From Struthidea cinerea (taxonomy: Eukaryota; Chordata; Aves; Passeriformes; Corcoracidae), in NCBI GenBank assembly GCA_013397865.1, contig VZTI01002795.1, positions 147,768 to 211,767 on the forward strand: a stretch of 64,000 bases of DNA, written 5' to 3'. The position numbers and the translations under genes were made by a program. Shown piece by piece: positions 1 to 13,234 of the stretch (position 1 is the stretch's first letter; each line of letters begins with the position of its first letter). Under the pieces are notes generated by a model, which saw nothing but the letters and a program-made list of their open reading frames with translations, did not search any database and was not told the DNA's origin.

Positions 1-2190
1 TCACTTCACTCTGCTGTCAGTGGTGAAGTGGGTTTGCGATTGCCAACAGTTATAAACCTCCTGCAGCAACGCAAAAAGTGAAAGAAAGAGAGCTGCTGAC
101 AGGGATGAATGAAAATACCCGTGGAAGAAGGGCCCTTTCTTCAGCATCCTCTTCAACAAGGGAATAATCTCCTTGACTTGTGCTTTTGACTGGGCTAAAT
201 GAATGAACATCCATTCTTTGATGATGTAAAGGGTCCCCATATCTGTTAACCAGAGAACAAGAATAAAAAGCAAACTCCCTAACTTGCTTGAAACACATAT
301 TGTGGTGAACAGACAAAATGCAATGCAAGCAATCCTCTGTGATTCAGGCCTGCAAACAAACTCAGAATACTATAGCGCGTTGCTTACTTTTGGATCTCAG
401 GAGATGTTTGTATTTTAGTTTTTCCCTGAAAATATAATTGCAATAATTCTAATACATTGCTAAGGCCTTGGCCTTTCACACATCCATGTCAAACTTCATA
501 CAGACAAGTTGCCTCATTCATTTAAAGTGCTAAGCCACTCGTGTCTGACACTGGCTGTCACAGTGCTTGAGCTTTGTGCTGCTTGCACTCACCATGTGCT
601 TGTTCTGAAGGGAGTGCCGGTAGCCCATCAATTAAATGCTGCCTACATGACCTCCAGAATCTGCGATTTCCTACACCTCCAGAAGCTGCAATTTCACCTA
701 ACAGATTGCCTGTGGATAACTCTAGAGTGGCAATCTGCCTCACAAGTTAAAAAGTCATATTCTTCTTCTTTATCCCCTGGTATGGGAATACTTGGATTGC
801 CTTCAGTAAGACTGTTCACAAATTTGAATGCAGATTGAAGTTCTGCTGCATAGAGAAGAAAATAAAAAACGCTGACACTGCTCTATGTTGTTTCACTTCT
901 CTGTCTGATAGAAGAATTCAGATTAAGAGTTTAGGGCTTTATTGTTGTTTAAAACTTCAGCATGAGGAGAAAGTTAATTGTGGAGAGAAGTAGCATTCAC
1001 TCAATTCAGAGTTGAACTGGTGAACATGAGAGGAGGCTCCGGATGTTGCATATGTTTTAAGTCTTAAAATGTCTTGTTACTAGCCAGAAGCTTTTATTAT
1101 GCAAAGAAATACTTTTCCTGCCTCATGTAATCTGACGTACTTTATTAAAACTCTAAGTTTAACAAAGCTATTTTTATTTTCAGGAAGTCATAGTTTATAT
1201 GATTTAAAACATGAATACATGGAAGACAGCTCTGGGGAAACTAAGCCCATATCTGGAAATGCAGCAAAAGATCACTTGTGCCAGTTTTTAATTTAACAAA
1301 TTCTGTTTGCAGAAGCCTGAACTAGTAGTGTTCATGTTCCCAATTTACTCAGTGTAATGGTCCTCTCAGCACTAAACATCCTCCTCTGTTTTATTATTTT
1401 AGACTTGTTCTCATAATTTACCATTTCTTATAGTTCTCCTTTCCTGTAACTGGAATTAAGTATCTCTATTATACAAAAAAGCAGGTGTGAATATAAGATG
1501 CCTTCCAAAGAGTGTCACTTTGATCAAGGTCATGAGATTTAGTCTCCTTGAAATACTCTCAGCTCTGCCACCAACTTTATCTGAGACCTTCAATAACCCA
1601 CTTAACCTCTTCACATCTCTTACTCCACCTGTCAAATGAGAATGGCAATACTTTCCAAGCTTGCCAGCTGCATTTTACAATGAAAATACCTTTGTAACTC
1701 ATGACTACAAAACGTCTCTCAAGAGCCAGGTGTTACTGCCCAGGCCTTGATGGCCTCAGCACAGTATGAGGGATGGGCATAACCCTGGTGTGACCTGGGG
1801 GTTTGTGCAGCTGGCTGACCACGGCTACTTAGCAGGTTGATACTAGTGGAGGCCTACAATCACTTTATTGCAGAATTTACTTCATGGGTTTGTAGATCTG
1901 GACGTTATTTTGCAAGTAATTTTGTTAGCAGATGTCATATACTAATCTGGCAGAGAATAGTTTAGAAACCCCAAAGTAAAAATATAAGCAATTTAAATTT
2001 TTTTCCCTAGGTTTTTAATCTATTAAAATTGTCAGGCTCATTTTTTTGGTGCATCTTGAAAATGAACATAATTTTTAGAATATATACAATTTGACTCTCA
2101 ATTTGAAGGTTTTCTGAAGTTGAGAAACATATGGAGCATTTGGAATAAGTGGAAAATTATCCTGAGAAGAGGTGCTTGTCACTCTGCCAG
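1..2190. other. Intergenic, AT-rich, nothing recognised
   Basis: No exon with splice signals, known repeat family or RNA gene could be recognised here on either strand. An open frame reaches the left edge on the minus strand (1-273), but its translation is hydrophobic, low in information and unlike any family I know. This stretch would lie downstream of LYRM7, on the side where mammals carry CDC42SE2; no CDC42SE2 coding exon was seen. Confidence 0.5.
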
Positions 2191-2199
2191 TCTCTCCTC

Positions 2200-2640
2200 T
2201 TTTCTTTTCTTTTCTTTTCTTTTCTTTTCTTTTCTTTTCTTTTCTTTTCTTTTCTTTTCTTTTCTTTTCTTTTCTTTTCTTTTCTTTTCTTTTCTTTTCT
2301 TTTCTTTTCTTTTCTTTTCTTTTCTTTTCTTTTCTTTTCTTTTCTTTTCTTTTCTTTTCTTTTCTTTTCTTTTCTTTTCTTTTCTTTTCTTTTCTTTTCT
2401 TTTCTTTTCTTTTCTTTTCTTTTCTTTTCTTTTCTTTTCTTTTCTTTTCTTTTCTTTTCTTTTCTTTTCTTTTCTTTTCTTTTCTTTTCTTTTCTTTTCT
2501 TTTCTTTTCTTTTCTTTTCTTTTCTTTTCTTTTCTTTTCTTTTCTTTTCTTTTTTCTTTTCTTTTCTTTTCCTTTTCTTTTCTTTTCTCTCCCTCTCCCT
2601 CTCCCTCTCCCTTTCTCCTTTCTCCTTTCTCCTTTCCCTT
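2200..2640. repeat. Long (TTTTC)n / (GAAAA)n pentanucleotide microsatellite
   Basis: From 2200 to about 2549 the plus strand is an uninterrupted TTTTC repeat of about 70 units (350 bp). It is followed by an imperfect tail: a six-T unit near 2551, then CCTTTTC, CTCCCT-type and CTTTCTC-type units to about 2640. One strand is all pyrimidine and the other all purine. The open frames through it on both strands (runs of FSFLF or KEKKRK) are repeat artefacts, not genes. Confidence 0.98.
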
Positions 2641-5600
2641 TTCCCCCCAAGCCTCTTTCCCAAGAGCCATTTAACTGATATTACGGTTCCCTTCTGCTGA
2701 AACACTGCCAGTCTTCCTGACACTAGCAATTAAGTTTCAGTTGTTATGAGCTATATTATACCACTGTGCTGCAACACTAGGGGATAACAGCTGGTTGAAT
2801 AAAGGATACATCTAAATTTCACCAGTTTTTTAAACTAAAAAAAGAAGACGGTTTACACGAGGGCTGTTTTATGGAAAGGAATCAGGAGAGGTAGATAGTT
2901 CCTTGAAGGTCCAGTAAAAGACAGAAAGTCACCTAGCTGAAAGGAGCAGCCTAACCTTGGTACTTGGCTTCTCCTTATGTAATTCTGTACTGAGAACTTA
3001 ATAATGATGGCCTTTGTGAGCCCCACTTCTTGGCATATAGTTCATCTCAAGCACTGATAAAAAAAGGGTACAAACTTCATTCCACCACTAAATTAGACAT
3101 CAAAAACATAAGGGATACAACATTCAGCAGTGCAATGGCTTTGTCCTTCTGTCTAGATGCCTCTAGTTTTTTCACAAGTGGCAATAGCTGGAATATCTCC
3201 ACCACATGATCTAGGTCATATTTGGATAACATATGGTAGGCAAGGAAGGAGAATAAGGAAAAGAAAAAGAATGACGTATCAGTCATCAGAATAATAAATT
3301 TCATTTTCATTGCTGATCTAAATTTCATATTATTGGTATTTATTACCAACAACTTCTATATATGGAGGCAGCTGTTATTTCCTTTAATGGGCTTATTTCC
3401 CTCCACTGCCCACATGCTTCCTTTGCATCAAGCATGCCTTCCTGGCAGCATTGATTATGAATCAGTTTACTTCTGACAACTATTCTGAGTACAGCTTTTA
3501 GAAAGCCATGAAATTCTTGTTTTTCCAAGGTGTTTTAGGCACCAAAAAAAGCTCTAATATATAAAACTTAACGTTTTTCACAAGCTTGTCTGCAGTGAAC
3601 AAAGAGAAACTGGTTCATATTGTTACCAACGCGTAGACAAAGTTATTTTTGTTCAATGCTGTTCATCAGAAGGTAAATGAAGAAATTTTATACACTAGAT
3701 ATCTGTGATAACTTTCTGGGACCAGACAGGCAGAGGTTATAGAGCAAGACATCAGCTCCACAAAAATATATGCTTGTATAATTTTAAATGGAAGTGTAGG
3801 CTGTGACAGGTGCTGGGAGGGCCTGGATCTAATGTTCATTTATTTTCCCTTCTTTGTTTTCCTTCAATAATGAGCCTGTAGCTGTACCATAGTGAAATGT
3901 CCATAAAGACTACTTGTACCTTAGAGGACTTGAAGCCAGTCTGCAATTGTCCCCAGCTGTAACTGAACAAAAACATTCAATTAGTGAGAGTCACGTCCAA
4001 TTCACCTAGGAAATGCAGAGGCATAAATTGTCTGTGGCTTCTTTAAGACTTTTTTAACCCATAGGAGAGATTCCTTATGAAACAGGCCAGTAGCTGTTTT
4101 TTACAAGGTGCTTTTATCCCCTGAGAATCAGGAGCAGCACTGAGTTGGTCCTGAGTGAGGGTGTGGTTTCAGTGTCTCCCTGGGCTGATCTTAGGCCCTG
4201 TTGCTGCTAAAAGAAGCAATTCTGCTTCTCCTGCAACACCCAGCTGCTCAAGCTTGCTGTGTGTTTGTGTGTTTGTAGGGGTCCCTCAGCCATGAGACAT
4301 GTCAACTCTCTGATCTTACTGAAGGCCAATATTTCTTTCTTGAAGGCACAGTTTTCAACCAGATCAACAAGCTTATCTGACTTGTCAAATAATTTCTAAT
4401 TTTGATAGGAAAGAGAACGCGTACCTGAGAGCAAGGCACAACCCCCCTTTTCAGTGGCAATTTCGTCATGGTTAAGCTTAACCCAACAATGATATTATGC
4501 TAAGAAAGTGTCTTGAACACATTTTGCACAGAACCAATTGGTTTTATGTCTTCAGTGCTTCCTTACGTAGCTTCCTTTAGCATTATATGTGTTGAAGTGT
4601 AATTTTGTCAAGCAGCCTGCCAGTGTCAGCATCTGGTTAAGCCAACTTCAAACACAACCATTACACTTGCATGAGAAACCTGCATGTTGCAGCAGGAAGT
4701 GTTTGGGTCTGTCCTTATGCCCCTGCAAGAGCACTAGCCCTACACCTAGGCAAGGGCTAGTTTGTGCTGCAGAGCAGGGAAGTCACAGACACCATTCAGA
4801 ACTTAAGCTGAGCTCAACACTGGAAAGGGCAGCTACCCTGTGTTAGAGCCTCATGATCTAAGTCTCACCTGATGGCCCAAGACATTCAAGAATTACGTAT
4901 ATATAAATATGCAGGCGCACAAAATCATGAACCATAATCTAGGCATTTTATTAACCACACAATCATACTTCACAGAAGTTCTTCAACGACAAGCTGAAGG
5001 CAATCAGGCTGTGTTTTTTCTTTATGTTGTAGGAGTGTACAACATCAAACAGCACACACAAGAACTATTACGGTGATTTACAAACTTCCAGCAGTTTTCT
5101 ATAATCTCTCCTATCTTGTTGTGGGCCCCAGAAAATTCTCCCCAACTTTATTATGGGTAGTGCATGTCTGACAGATAATTGTTGCTCAGAAAATACATTC
5201 CATGTGAAATATTTACTTTGTAGCACAGTGATGCTGTATGTAATTCATCAGAGAATTGTAGCATTGCACCGTATCTCAGTGGATTAACTTTTAAGAGTGA
5301 TTTCTAACAAAAATTCCTGCTGTGAGAAGCAGAAAAATTACAGCAGTATTTGTTCCCTGCAGATGTATTCTTCAACTCCCAGATTTCCTCTTCCAGATAC
5401 AGAGCCCTAAAAAGTGCTACTGTTTCACTGTAAAAACCAGTAGAAAGTAACCCTATCAAGGTGACCTACCACAAGGTGACAATGGTGTTATCAAGACTTT
5501 TCATGTATGTGTTTGTGAGTGCATACACAAACAGGCAAATCACACGCATAGGTACCGGTCTCCTCATAGAAAGGAAGAGGGTTTGAAAACTGGGCATTAC

Positions 5601-7572
5601 AGGATGAATAAGACAAGGTACAGTTATTTGTACAAGAAGTGGACATGACCTGTATGAGCAGGACATTTCTCCCCCAACAATATTGTTGGGACACACACTG
5701 TGAAAAAAAAGGACTTGACCTCCACCACATTACCCCAAGTCCCAGACCTCTGCTTTTCCTTCAGGCCCTTGTACGCTGATTTTAGATCTGACATGTCATG
5801 GAAAACCAGGTTAAAGAGGCAAAGGCAGGTGTTTTCTTCTTATGAAACTAGTGAAACCTGCCCCCTTCCCCCCTCCACCCCCCCAAGTTATTTTGTGCAG
5901 CTTCCTCTTTGTCGGCAAATTAATTTAAAGATGAGAAATGAGAACTGCCTCTGCTGGTATGTCTCCACAAAGCTATGCCGAGAAGGCCACCCAGGTCCTG
6001 GAGTGCATAATGAAGAACAGTGCTTTTAAACAGGTAGCCTTATTCCTGTGCCCTGGAGGACCAGGACCCTGATTCCATTAATATGGAGGAGAGACTTTGC
6101 CCTAAGGAAGCTCTGCAGTGCCACTATAACATTTCTCTTTTTCTTAGCCCCCTTTCACAGGTCTGCTTGTGGCCAGCTGCAAGGCGGTGCTATTCTGCTT
6201 CTTTGGCTGTTCATGTTGTGTATTCTGTTCCAGTTTAAGAAGTGTCCTCTTTGTAGTGATTATGGGCATAGCTGCTGATCACTCATACTCACTTTTCCCT
6301 GGACTATCTCCCACCCCATCCCACCCACTTGCCCTGACATTGTGCAGGGTGTTTGGGTCAATAACAGAGCAATCTCTGGTTATTCTGTACAGCCACTATA
6401 GTGCACACTCATCACCCAGCTACTTCTGTCCTGTGGATGCAAATGCACACCAAACACTGCTAAATTTTGCAGTGGTCCTCTTCCTACAGCTAAAATGCAG
6501 AAGACAAAAGAGACACACAGTCACTCTGAAAAGCAGCCGTGGTGTCACGCAGAGAGCACAACCTTGACTGTGGCTCTCTGGCTAGCTTTCTCTGCCTTTG
6601 GGAGCTATAACCTGCTCTAGTCCTTTCTGCTGACAGCATCTATTTTTTACCTTCAGCTGCCTTTAATGCATGGGCCATTAATGCACTGTGGGTACACAGC
6701 CAACATTCAACCCCTCACTCAGCCAGACATCTGGAGCTCAGTGGCATTTGACCTCTCCTTCACTCTGGACCAGGCAGCGTGGGCAGGTTTCATTACACTG
6801 CCTGGTGCCTTTATGTTGCCACACAGACGGACACTCCAGACCCTGACGTGGATACCTCACTCCTGCCTTGGTTCCAGATGTTTTCTTCAGACAGTATATG
6901 TAAGTAAAGGAATCAACAGCTAATTTCATGAAGGGAGGAAGGGAGGGGAGTTATTACTGTGAAAACAATATTGTGCTTGCAGGGAAAATACTTTGGACAT
7001 AGGAACTTCAAAGTAGGACAAAAGTGATAAGAAACAGATCTCAGTCAGAGCTTAATTTCCTGTTTTCTATTCAAAACAGTCTTGTGTCACAACCAGTGCA
7101 GTATTTCTGTCCTAGCTAGGTCAGGGAGATTTTATCCTAAACACTACCCACTGCTATGATCAGAATATGAAGAAATAACAACACATGAAATATTTTTTCT
7201 ACAAAAGATTTTGACCTGCTCTCTTTCTGCTGTTCTGGTAACCAAACTGTGTATGGATTCCCACAACCTACTACCATGATTACTAAAATTTCTTTCTCTG
7301 TGGCTCCCCACTGCCATTTAATCTATAAAGTAGATCTTAGAACTGTTCAACTTGTCTATAAACCTGACCTTGCCAGCCCTCTTCTTTACCTTTAATTCAA
7401 GGCTAGCGTTCTGACCTCCCAGTTAAATGAGAGCCAGCTCCCCTCTAGGAATTCAGCCTCTGCTGCATCTCACCCTCTATACTACCAGGCCGCTACCCTC
7501 ACATCACGGTTTTCTCACTCTGGAGGTCCCCTCAGTCTCTTTCTGGCCATCTCTGGGTTCTTTTCTTCATGA
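2641..7572. other. Intergenic, nothing recognised
   Basis: No exon, RNA gene or classifiable transposon was recognised. Composition is ordinary AT-rich intergenic sequence with short open frames of no recognisable content, for example 5700-6029 and 6169-6567. Confidence 0.45.
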
Positions 7573-8160
7573 AAATCACATAAATCACATAGAATCACAG
7601 AATATGTGGAGCTGGAAGGGACCCACAAGGATCATCGTGTCCAACTGCTTGCCCTGCACAGGACGTTCCCAAGGATCACACCATCTGTCCAAACGCTTCT
7701 TGAGCTCTGTCAGGCTGGTGCTGTGACCACTTCCCTGGGGAACCTGTTCCAGTGCCCAACCACCCTCTGGGTGAAGAATCTTTTTCTAATATCCAACCTA
7801 AAACTCCCCTGACACTACTTTAGGCCATTCCCTTGGGTCCTGTCACTGCTCACCTCAGAATAAATCAGTGCCTGCCCCTCCTCTTCCCCTCACAAGGAAG
7901 TTGTAACTGCAATGAGGTCTCTCCTCAGTCTTCTCTTCTCCAGGCTGAACAGACCAAGTGACCTCAGCTACTCCTCATATGGCTTCTCCTTTAGGCCCTT
8001 CACCACCTTGTGGTCCTCCTTGGGATATTCTCTACAAGCTTAATATGTTTCTTGTATTGTGGTGATCAAAACTGCATACAATGTTCAAGGTGAAGCTGCA
8101 CCAGTGCAGGGCAGAGCAGATCAGGACAATCCCCTCCCTTGACTACCTGGCGATGGTTTG
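7573..8160 (-). mobile_element. CR1 LINE fragment, antisense to the window
   Basis: The left end has degenerate copies of the CR1 3'-terminal octamer, seen antisense as AATCACATAGAATCACAGAAT. The antisense CR1 3' body follows: a GCTGGAAGGGACC block, a GGAACCTGTTCCAGTGCCC block near 7740, and GGCCCTTCACCACC and CAGGGCAGAGCAG blocks toward 8110. The element is a 5'-truncated 3' end lying on the minus strand. Small open frames at 7427-7812 are translations of this repeat. Confidence 0.9.
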
Positions 8161-11100
8161 TCTCCTTAGTTCCCATTTCTATTTCATAACTCTATCTCAA
8201 TTTATGCATCTCTGTTGATGGAGTACACATATATGTTCTAAAATAAAACTTTGTGGTGTTTGTCTGAGTAGATGGGTCAAGTTTTTGTGGTACCCAGCTC
8301 CATTTCTATCTTTGTTGCATTTTTTAAACTAATTTATAAACTCTTCTTTGCATTTTAAGGCATTGTCCTCCTGGCATTTGCTTTTACTACTGTTTAAAAT
8401 TACAAATAATTGTAATTATTAATTTATAGAGAAGCTCTTCCCTTTGCAAAGTGTGGCCTGAACCACAAAATAATTTTTTGGAGACTACAAAGAAGCAGTC
8501 AAATATCACCAAGTAATGACATTCAACAGACTATAACTTTTGAGATCTTGCTCACAGTTTCTTGTTACTTCCTTTGTTCATTTAATAACTATAGGTCTTC
8601 CCTCAACACCTGGTCTACCAAACTGAGACTTGGATAAAAAAAATCCTCCTTTGAAGTACCCACTCTAACTAGTTTTGCAACTGTGACATATATAAGGACT
8701 TACAGACACACACTTTCTTTTGCTTACTGGTATTGACATAAGAATATCACACAGTCAACTTTGACAGTTTGCCCCCAGCATAAACGTCCTGAAAGAAAAA
8801 GGAAAAAAAAGAAAAGCAGAAAAAAAAAGGTATGGCCCTTTCTCTGAAATAGTTTCTATCCTAGAGTACTGTTCCTAGCAAGGGAAGAATGAAGAAATTT
8901 TCAGGTTTCTAGAACTGCAGCTAGTCCTCAGCCTCTATACTGTCATCAAAATGCAAGTGTAATCTGCATAGTTATAAAGTATTTGCAACCTAAAACCAAT
9001 ACATTTCTACACCTAATGAAACAACAGGGACAAATCTGAGCTTCCTGAACTGATTGTGGCTTGCAAACGGTCCAGCTACAGGCAGCACCCGCTGCTGACA
9101 GATTGTTCAGTGAGAGAGAGGTCTGTAAGCCCAGAGGCTGTAGGATCCCATCAAGTTCTTTGGGTAAGGGAGGAAAAACAGGGAAGAGTTGCTGTGGTAA
9201 ATATAACCAGCTTTTCCTAGCTCTTCCTCTGGTTGTTGCACTCACCTGCCTTAACTGATAAGGAAACTCCAAGGGGGAAGCTCTTCTGCTACTGAAGGGA
9301 ATGAAAAAAACCCTGTGGATCTCCAGGGGTCTGGAGGCAGCTGTTGAGCAGCATTTCGGTCTTTCCACAAATCCTCTGCAATGTTGTATTACCCAGCTCT
9401 TCACGTTGGGGTGATATCCATCTCTCACAAAACCCCAGCCACGTCCCATGCCTTCCTCAGTACCTCTTCCCTCTGCTCATGTTCAGACACCGGGAATGGC
9501 CATGCCTGGGGCTGGTCATTGCTAACCACTCCTGTCTAACAGAGCTAGGGGCCAGCTACTGGCCAAGGTGCTAGATGATGCTGGGAAGATCCAATCCTGC
9601 CTGTTACATTAGGGGAGAGGCTATCACGGCAGCAGCATTGTTTGGAAAATTGAAACTGTGACTAGTCTGGGGGTGACTGTGCAAGGAGGTTAGGACCCTG
9701 AAAAGTGCAGCACTCCCAAGTCCTGCACAGCCGGTTCTGAAGTGCCAGTAACAGCAGCTGTGGGCTGAGTGTGTGTAACTATCCCTCCCTGCTCCCAAGC
9801 CATGCACTTCTCTCTGAGCAGTGCCCTAGGGACTGCCTCAACTGCCCCTCACCTGGCTTCATCCATTGGGCTCTTTAGGGTCAGCTGGGGATAGGCCAGA
9901 ATACTGTCTGCCATTTGGACCTCTGAGAAGGCACTTCTAATGGAATCAGGCTTTTAACTAGAATGTCAAGGATCAATTCTCCATTCACATCTCCAGCTTT
10001 CTCGTCTTTCCTGCAAGGACATGTTATTACATATAGTAAAGGAGCCAAGAGCACAGATGAAAGCCGTAAAACAACTGTATGTTGGTGTTTGTGTTTGATG
10101 TGTTTGTGTCCATCTAAGGTTAACGAAGGGTGTTCAGGCTCACAGATGGACAGAAAAATAGAATATCTTATTGTGCCAAATGTACGGTTCCTAAAATCAA
10201 ACACATCATTCAAACTACCCTTTAAGCCAGGTAATATCTGTTAAAGCATTAATATGCCATATGTAAAGGCATAAAGGTGAGCATAACAAATGAGGGAAGT
10301 TAAAACACTTGACATAGTGTCTAACTTGGCTTTGAAGCAGCATGTCCACAACTGCACAAGAGTGCGAGCATTCAGCAGTGTGAAGCTTTGTTGAGTTTCT
10401 CGTACAATTTTGTTGCTCCATACCAAAATGCCATGTGCAAGCACAGGTTGGAAGGTCTGAAAAAGGCTTTGTTGGTGCTCTCTGCAGCTGGTTCTCTGAC
10501 TGCATCTTTTTAGACTGATGATACTTTACACACACATATGTATATATTTAACTGGACTAGATACACTTCTTAGATAACAGCACATTGTCAGTAGAGATAA
10601 AACACACAAGACATGAACCACAAAGCTACTTTCCTTGGAAGTAAATCAACCACTGTGTTGAAGATCTATACAGATATTTACCAGGGTAAAAATTTAAAAA
10701 GGCTCCAGAAATAAAATGAGTGGTTATGCATTCTTTCTATTGATTTCTGTATTGCTTTTAGGCTACTGCATACCCAAAGGCACATATTGCACACAGGAGC
10801 TTGGCACACTTTGAAGATTATGCCAAATTCTGCTTGCTTTATGCAAGAAGGTGAATTCAATGATACTGCTTCTGTACATAAGACAGAAAAAATCTAGTCC
10901 CAAGTTCCTTATTTCCTTGGCAAACTGTCCTTATAAAGCATGCTGCCAGTTCTGCAAGCTTTTAAGCAGTGGATTTAATTAGGTTGCTTATATAAGTGGA
11001 AGCATGTATTTGCTCAAATGCTGCCCCTTCAAATTCTATGCCACAGCTGAAATTTTCATATGAAGTCATGCTTTAAGGAAGTAAGACACTCCTTACTGAA

Positions 11101-11396
11101 AACCCTCTCCCACTGCTGTGGCAGTAATGGTGTGAATGAAGGCAACACAACTTGGGGCTTTAAAATTGTATTTCCATACAGCACCTTTCTTCTTCCTTGT
11201 TGTGAGATTGATGAGCAAAGATAAGGCAACAAGAAGCACCAGCCTTTCTGGTTTTAATGGACTCAGGATATCCACAGAGATTTACATGTTGCATATACAG
11301 CTATCTGGCATGGAATAGGCTGCTGTTAACTCTTCTCATAATTCAGCAGGGGTAGCAGAAATCATCAACCACTCGAAAAGAATCATTGGAAATATT
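8161..11396. other. Intergenic, nothing recognised
   Basis: No exon or classifiable repeat was seen. An A-rich stretch lies at about 8798-8830. The minus-strand open frame 8946-9449 has no recognisable domain and no convincing splice context. Confidence 0.4.
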
Positions 11397-11402
11397 GTTA
11401 CA
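11397..11402. repeat. Target-site duplication, left copy (GTTACA)
   Basis: This hexamer matches 11750-11755 exactly and abuts the TGT terminus of the solo LTR. Confidence 0.85.
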
Positions 11403-11749
11403 TGTCGCTGCGAGTGGCATTGACGACGAAGAATGGCACGACAATTTCAGGAGAAAAAAAAACTCATTTATTTAATTATAAATCAGTTTATATGACTTGG
11501 GTCGCCAGCATGGCATAAGGTCATTGGTCACTGACCATCCATCTCTCGTACCAGTTGGCTGAAACCTTTCAGAATATTTTCCCAGACAGTATCATAACAA
11601 TACTACACAATAGCTGCAGGTGCAAGATAGAGAAAGTCTGTTTACAGAACTGTAGCGCTGTTTTTCATAGTTTCTGTGAGAAACTGAGCTTTCACAGAGT
11701 GCTGTAGAAAGCCGGAAAATTTCTCTGCTAACACTTCTCAGTGTTCACA
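11403..11749 (-). mobile_element. Solo LTR, ERVK-like endogenous retrovirus, with 6-bp target duplication
   Basis: The element begins TGTCGCTGCGAG and ends GTGTTCACA on the plus strand, so it has TGT...ACA termini. It is flanked by perfect direct repeats GTTACA at 11397-11402 and 11750-11755. Read on the minus strand it has a TATA-like TATAAACTG, then an AATAAA polyadenylation signal (near 11470-11480) and a short 3' end finishing GTCGTCAATGCCACTCGCAGCGACA-like. This is a normal U3-R-U5 order in 347 bp. A 6-bp duplication is typical of ERVK-class (beta-like) elements. No gag, pol or env sequence is adjacent, so it is a recombination-derived solo LTR. Confidence 0.85.
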
Positions 11750-11755
11750 GTTACA
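11750..11755. repeat. Target-site duplication, right copy (GTTACA)
   Basis: This hexamer matches 11397-11402 exactly and abuts the ACA terminus of the solo LTR. Confidence 0.85.
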
Positions 11756-12282
11756 TGGTTAGCATGGGTCCCTATATATTGACAAAAAAGGAAAATTTTG
11801 GTTCTGAGCAAGAAAACTATAAAAATCTTCATGGAAGAAATACAAGACAGATAGTGGCCAGCAGACAGAAAAGATAGAGAAAATGACTATTTTCTGTACA
11901 TAGTCTAAATCTGTTCTGTCTATTGTATCCAAGTCAGAGCTTGCTGTGGGCCAACATTACATAGGTAAGCAGAACTAGAACTTCATGCTTACAAGAAACC
12001 CTCTCACATTCCTGAATAGATGTTAAATGAACCTGAAATGTGGAGTAGTAACAGTGGAATCCCACTGATTCATGTGGGATTCAGTTTTCTCATGTTTGAC
12101 TTCATGGAAATACCAGGAGAGTCCCTGCAAATAAATTTTAGCTGTTATCATTTCAGGAGTAGTATACTCAGAATCCATCTGCTGGGTAAGGATTAAGAAA
12201 CCCATGCTAATACAGTGTTAACAGCCAGTAACTTTACAACATCTGTGAAACTGACTCTGCACAGAGTTCCTGAAGAGTGTAG

Positions 12283-13234
12283 TGCACTGGTTTAGCATGT
12301 CAAGGTTTTGGTGGCTGGGGGGCTTCTGTGAAAAGAAGAACCAATGCCAGCTGGCTCCAAGATGGACCCACCACTGGCCAAGGTCAAGCCCATCAGAGAT
12401 GGTGGTAGTGCCTCTGGAATAATGTATTTAAGAAGGGGAAAGAAAACCTGTGCAGTAGCAACGACAGCCAGAGAATGGAAGAGTACATGTGAGAGCAAGA
12501 GCCCTGCAGACACCAAGGTCAGTGCAGAAGGAGGGGTGGGAGGTGCCCCTGGTGCTGGAGCAGAGATTCCCCTGCAGCCTGTGGAGGACCCCACTCTGGA
12601 GAAGGTGCATGTGCCCAAAGGAGACCGTGACCCTGTGGGAAACCTGTGCTGGAGCAGGCTCTTGGCAGGACTCATGGAGAGGAGAGCCCAGGCTGGAGGA
12701 GGTCTGCTGGCAGGACTTGTGACCCTGTGGGGGACCTACTACAGAGCAGCCTGTTCCTGGAGGATTGTACACTGTGGAAGGGATCCACACTGGAGCAATT
12801 TGTGAAGTCCGTGAGAAGAACTCATGTTGGAGAAGTTCGTGGAGGACTGTCTCCTATGGGAGGGACCCCACACTGGAGCAAGAGAAGAGTGTGAGGAGTG
12901 AAGCATGAACAGAACCCATTCCCTACTCCTCTGTACCACTCAGGAGGAGGAGGCAGAGGAAAGAGACATGTTAAGTCTGGAAGGAAAGGAAGGGTGAGGG
13001 GAAGGTATTTTAAGATTTGTTTTTATTTTCTCATTATCTTAGTCTGATCTTATTTATAATAAATTCAACTACCTTCCGCACATGGAGACTGTTTTGCCCA
13101 TGATGGTAACAGGTGAGTGGTCCCTCCCTGTCCTTATCTACAAGCCTTTTGTTATATTTTCTCTCCTCTGTCCGGCTGAGGATGGGATGGATAGAGCAGC
13201 TTTGGTGGCATCTAACCAGTGTCAACCCACCACA
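12283..13234 (+). mobile_element. Solo LTR, avian ERVL-like, about 950 bp
   Basis: It starts TGCACTGG..AGGTTTTGG and ends GTCAACCCACCACA. The order is that of a sense LTR: a TATTTAAGAAGGGG core promoter near 12423, then an internal low-complexity region with repeated CTGGAGCAG/CTGGAGAAG and GGACCC motifs (12580-12890), an AATAAA near 13060, and a CCTGTCCTTATCT-containing 3' part. This organisation matches a common ERVL-type LTR of neoavian birds, from memory of that family. No clean target duplication is visible (TGTAG versus CACAG), so the copy is diverged or an end is misplaced by a few bases. Open frames at 12344-12894 are translations of the LTR repeats, not genes. Confidence 0.82.

Noticed and set aside
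2075..2729. Several 160-190-codon open frames on both strands (KEKKRK or FSFLF repeats)
   Set aside because: They are translations of the TTTTC/GAAAA microsatellite in every frame and have no gene-like ends.
12344..12894. Overlapping open frames with PAGSKMDPPLAKVKP-like content
   Set aside because: They are translations of the ERVL-like LTR; the same words recur in the LTR at 47.4 kb.
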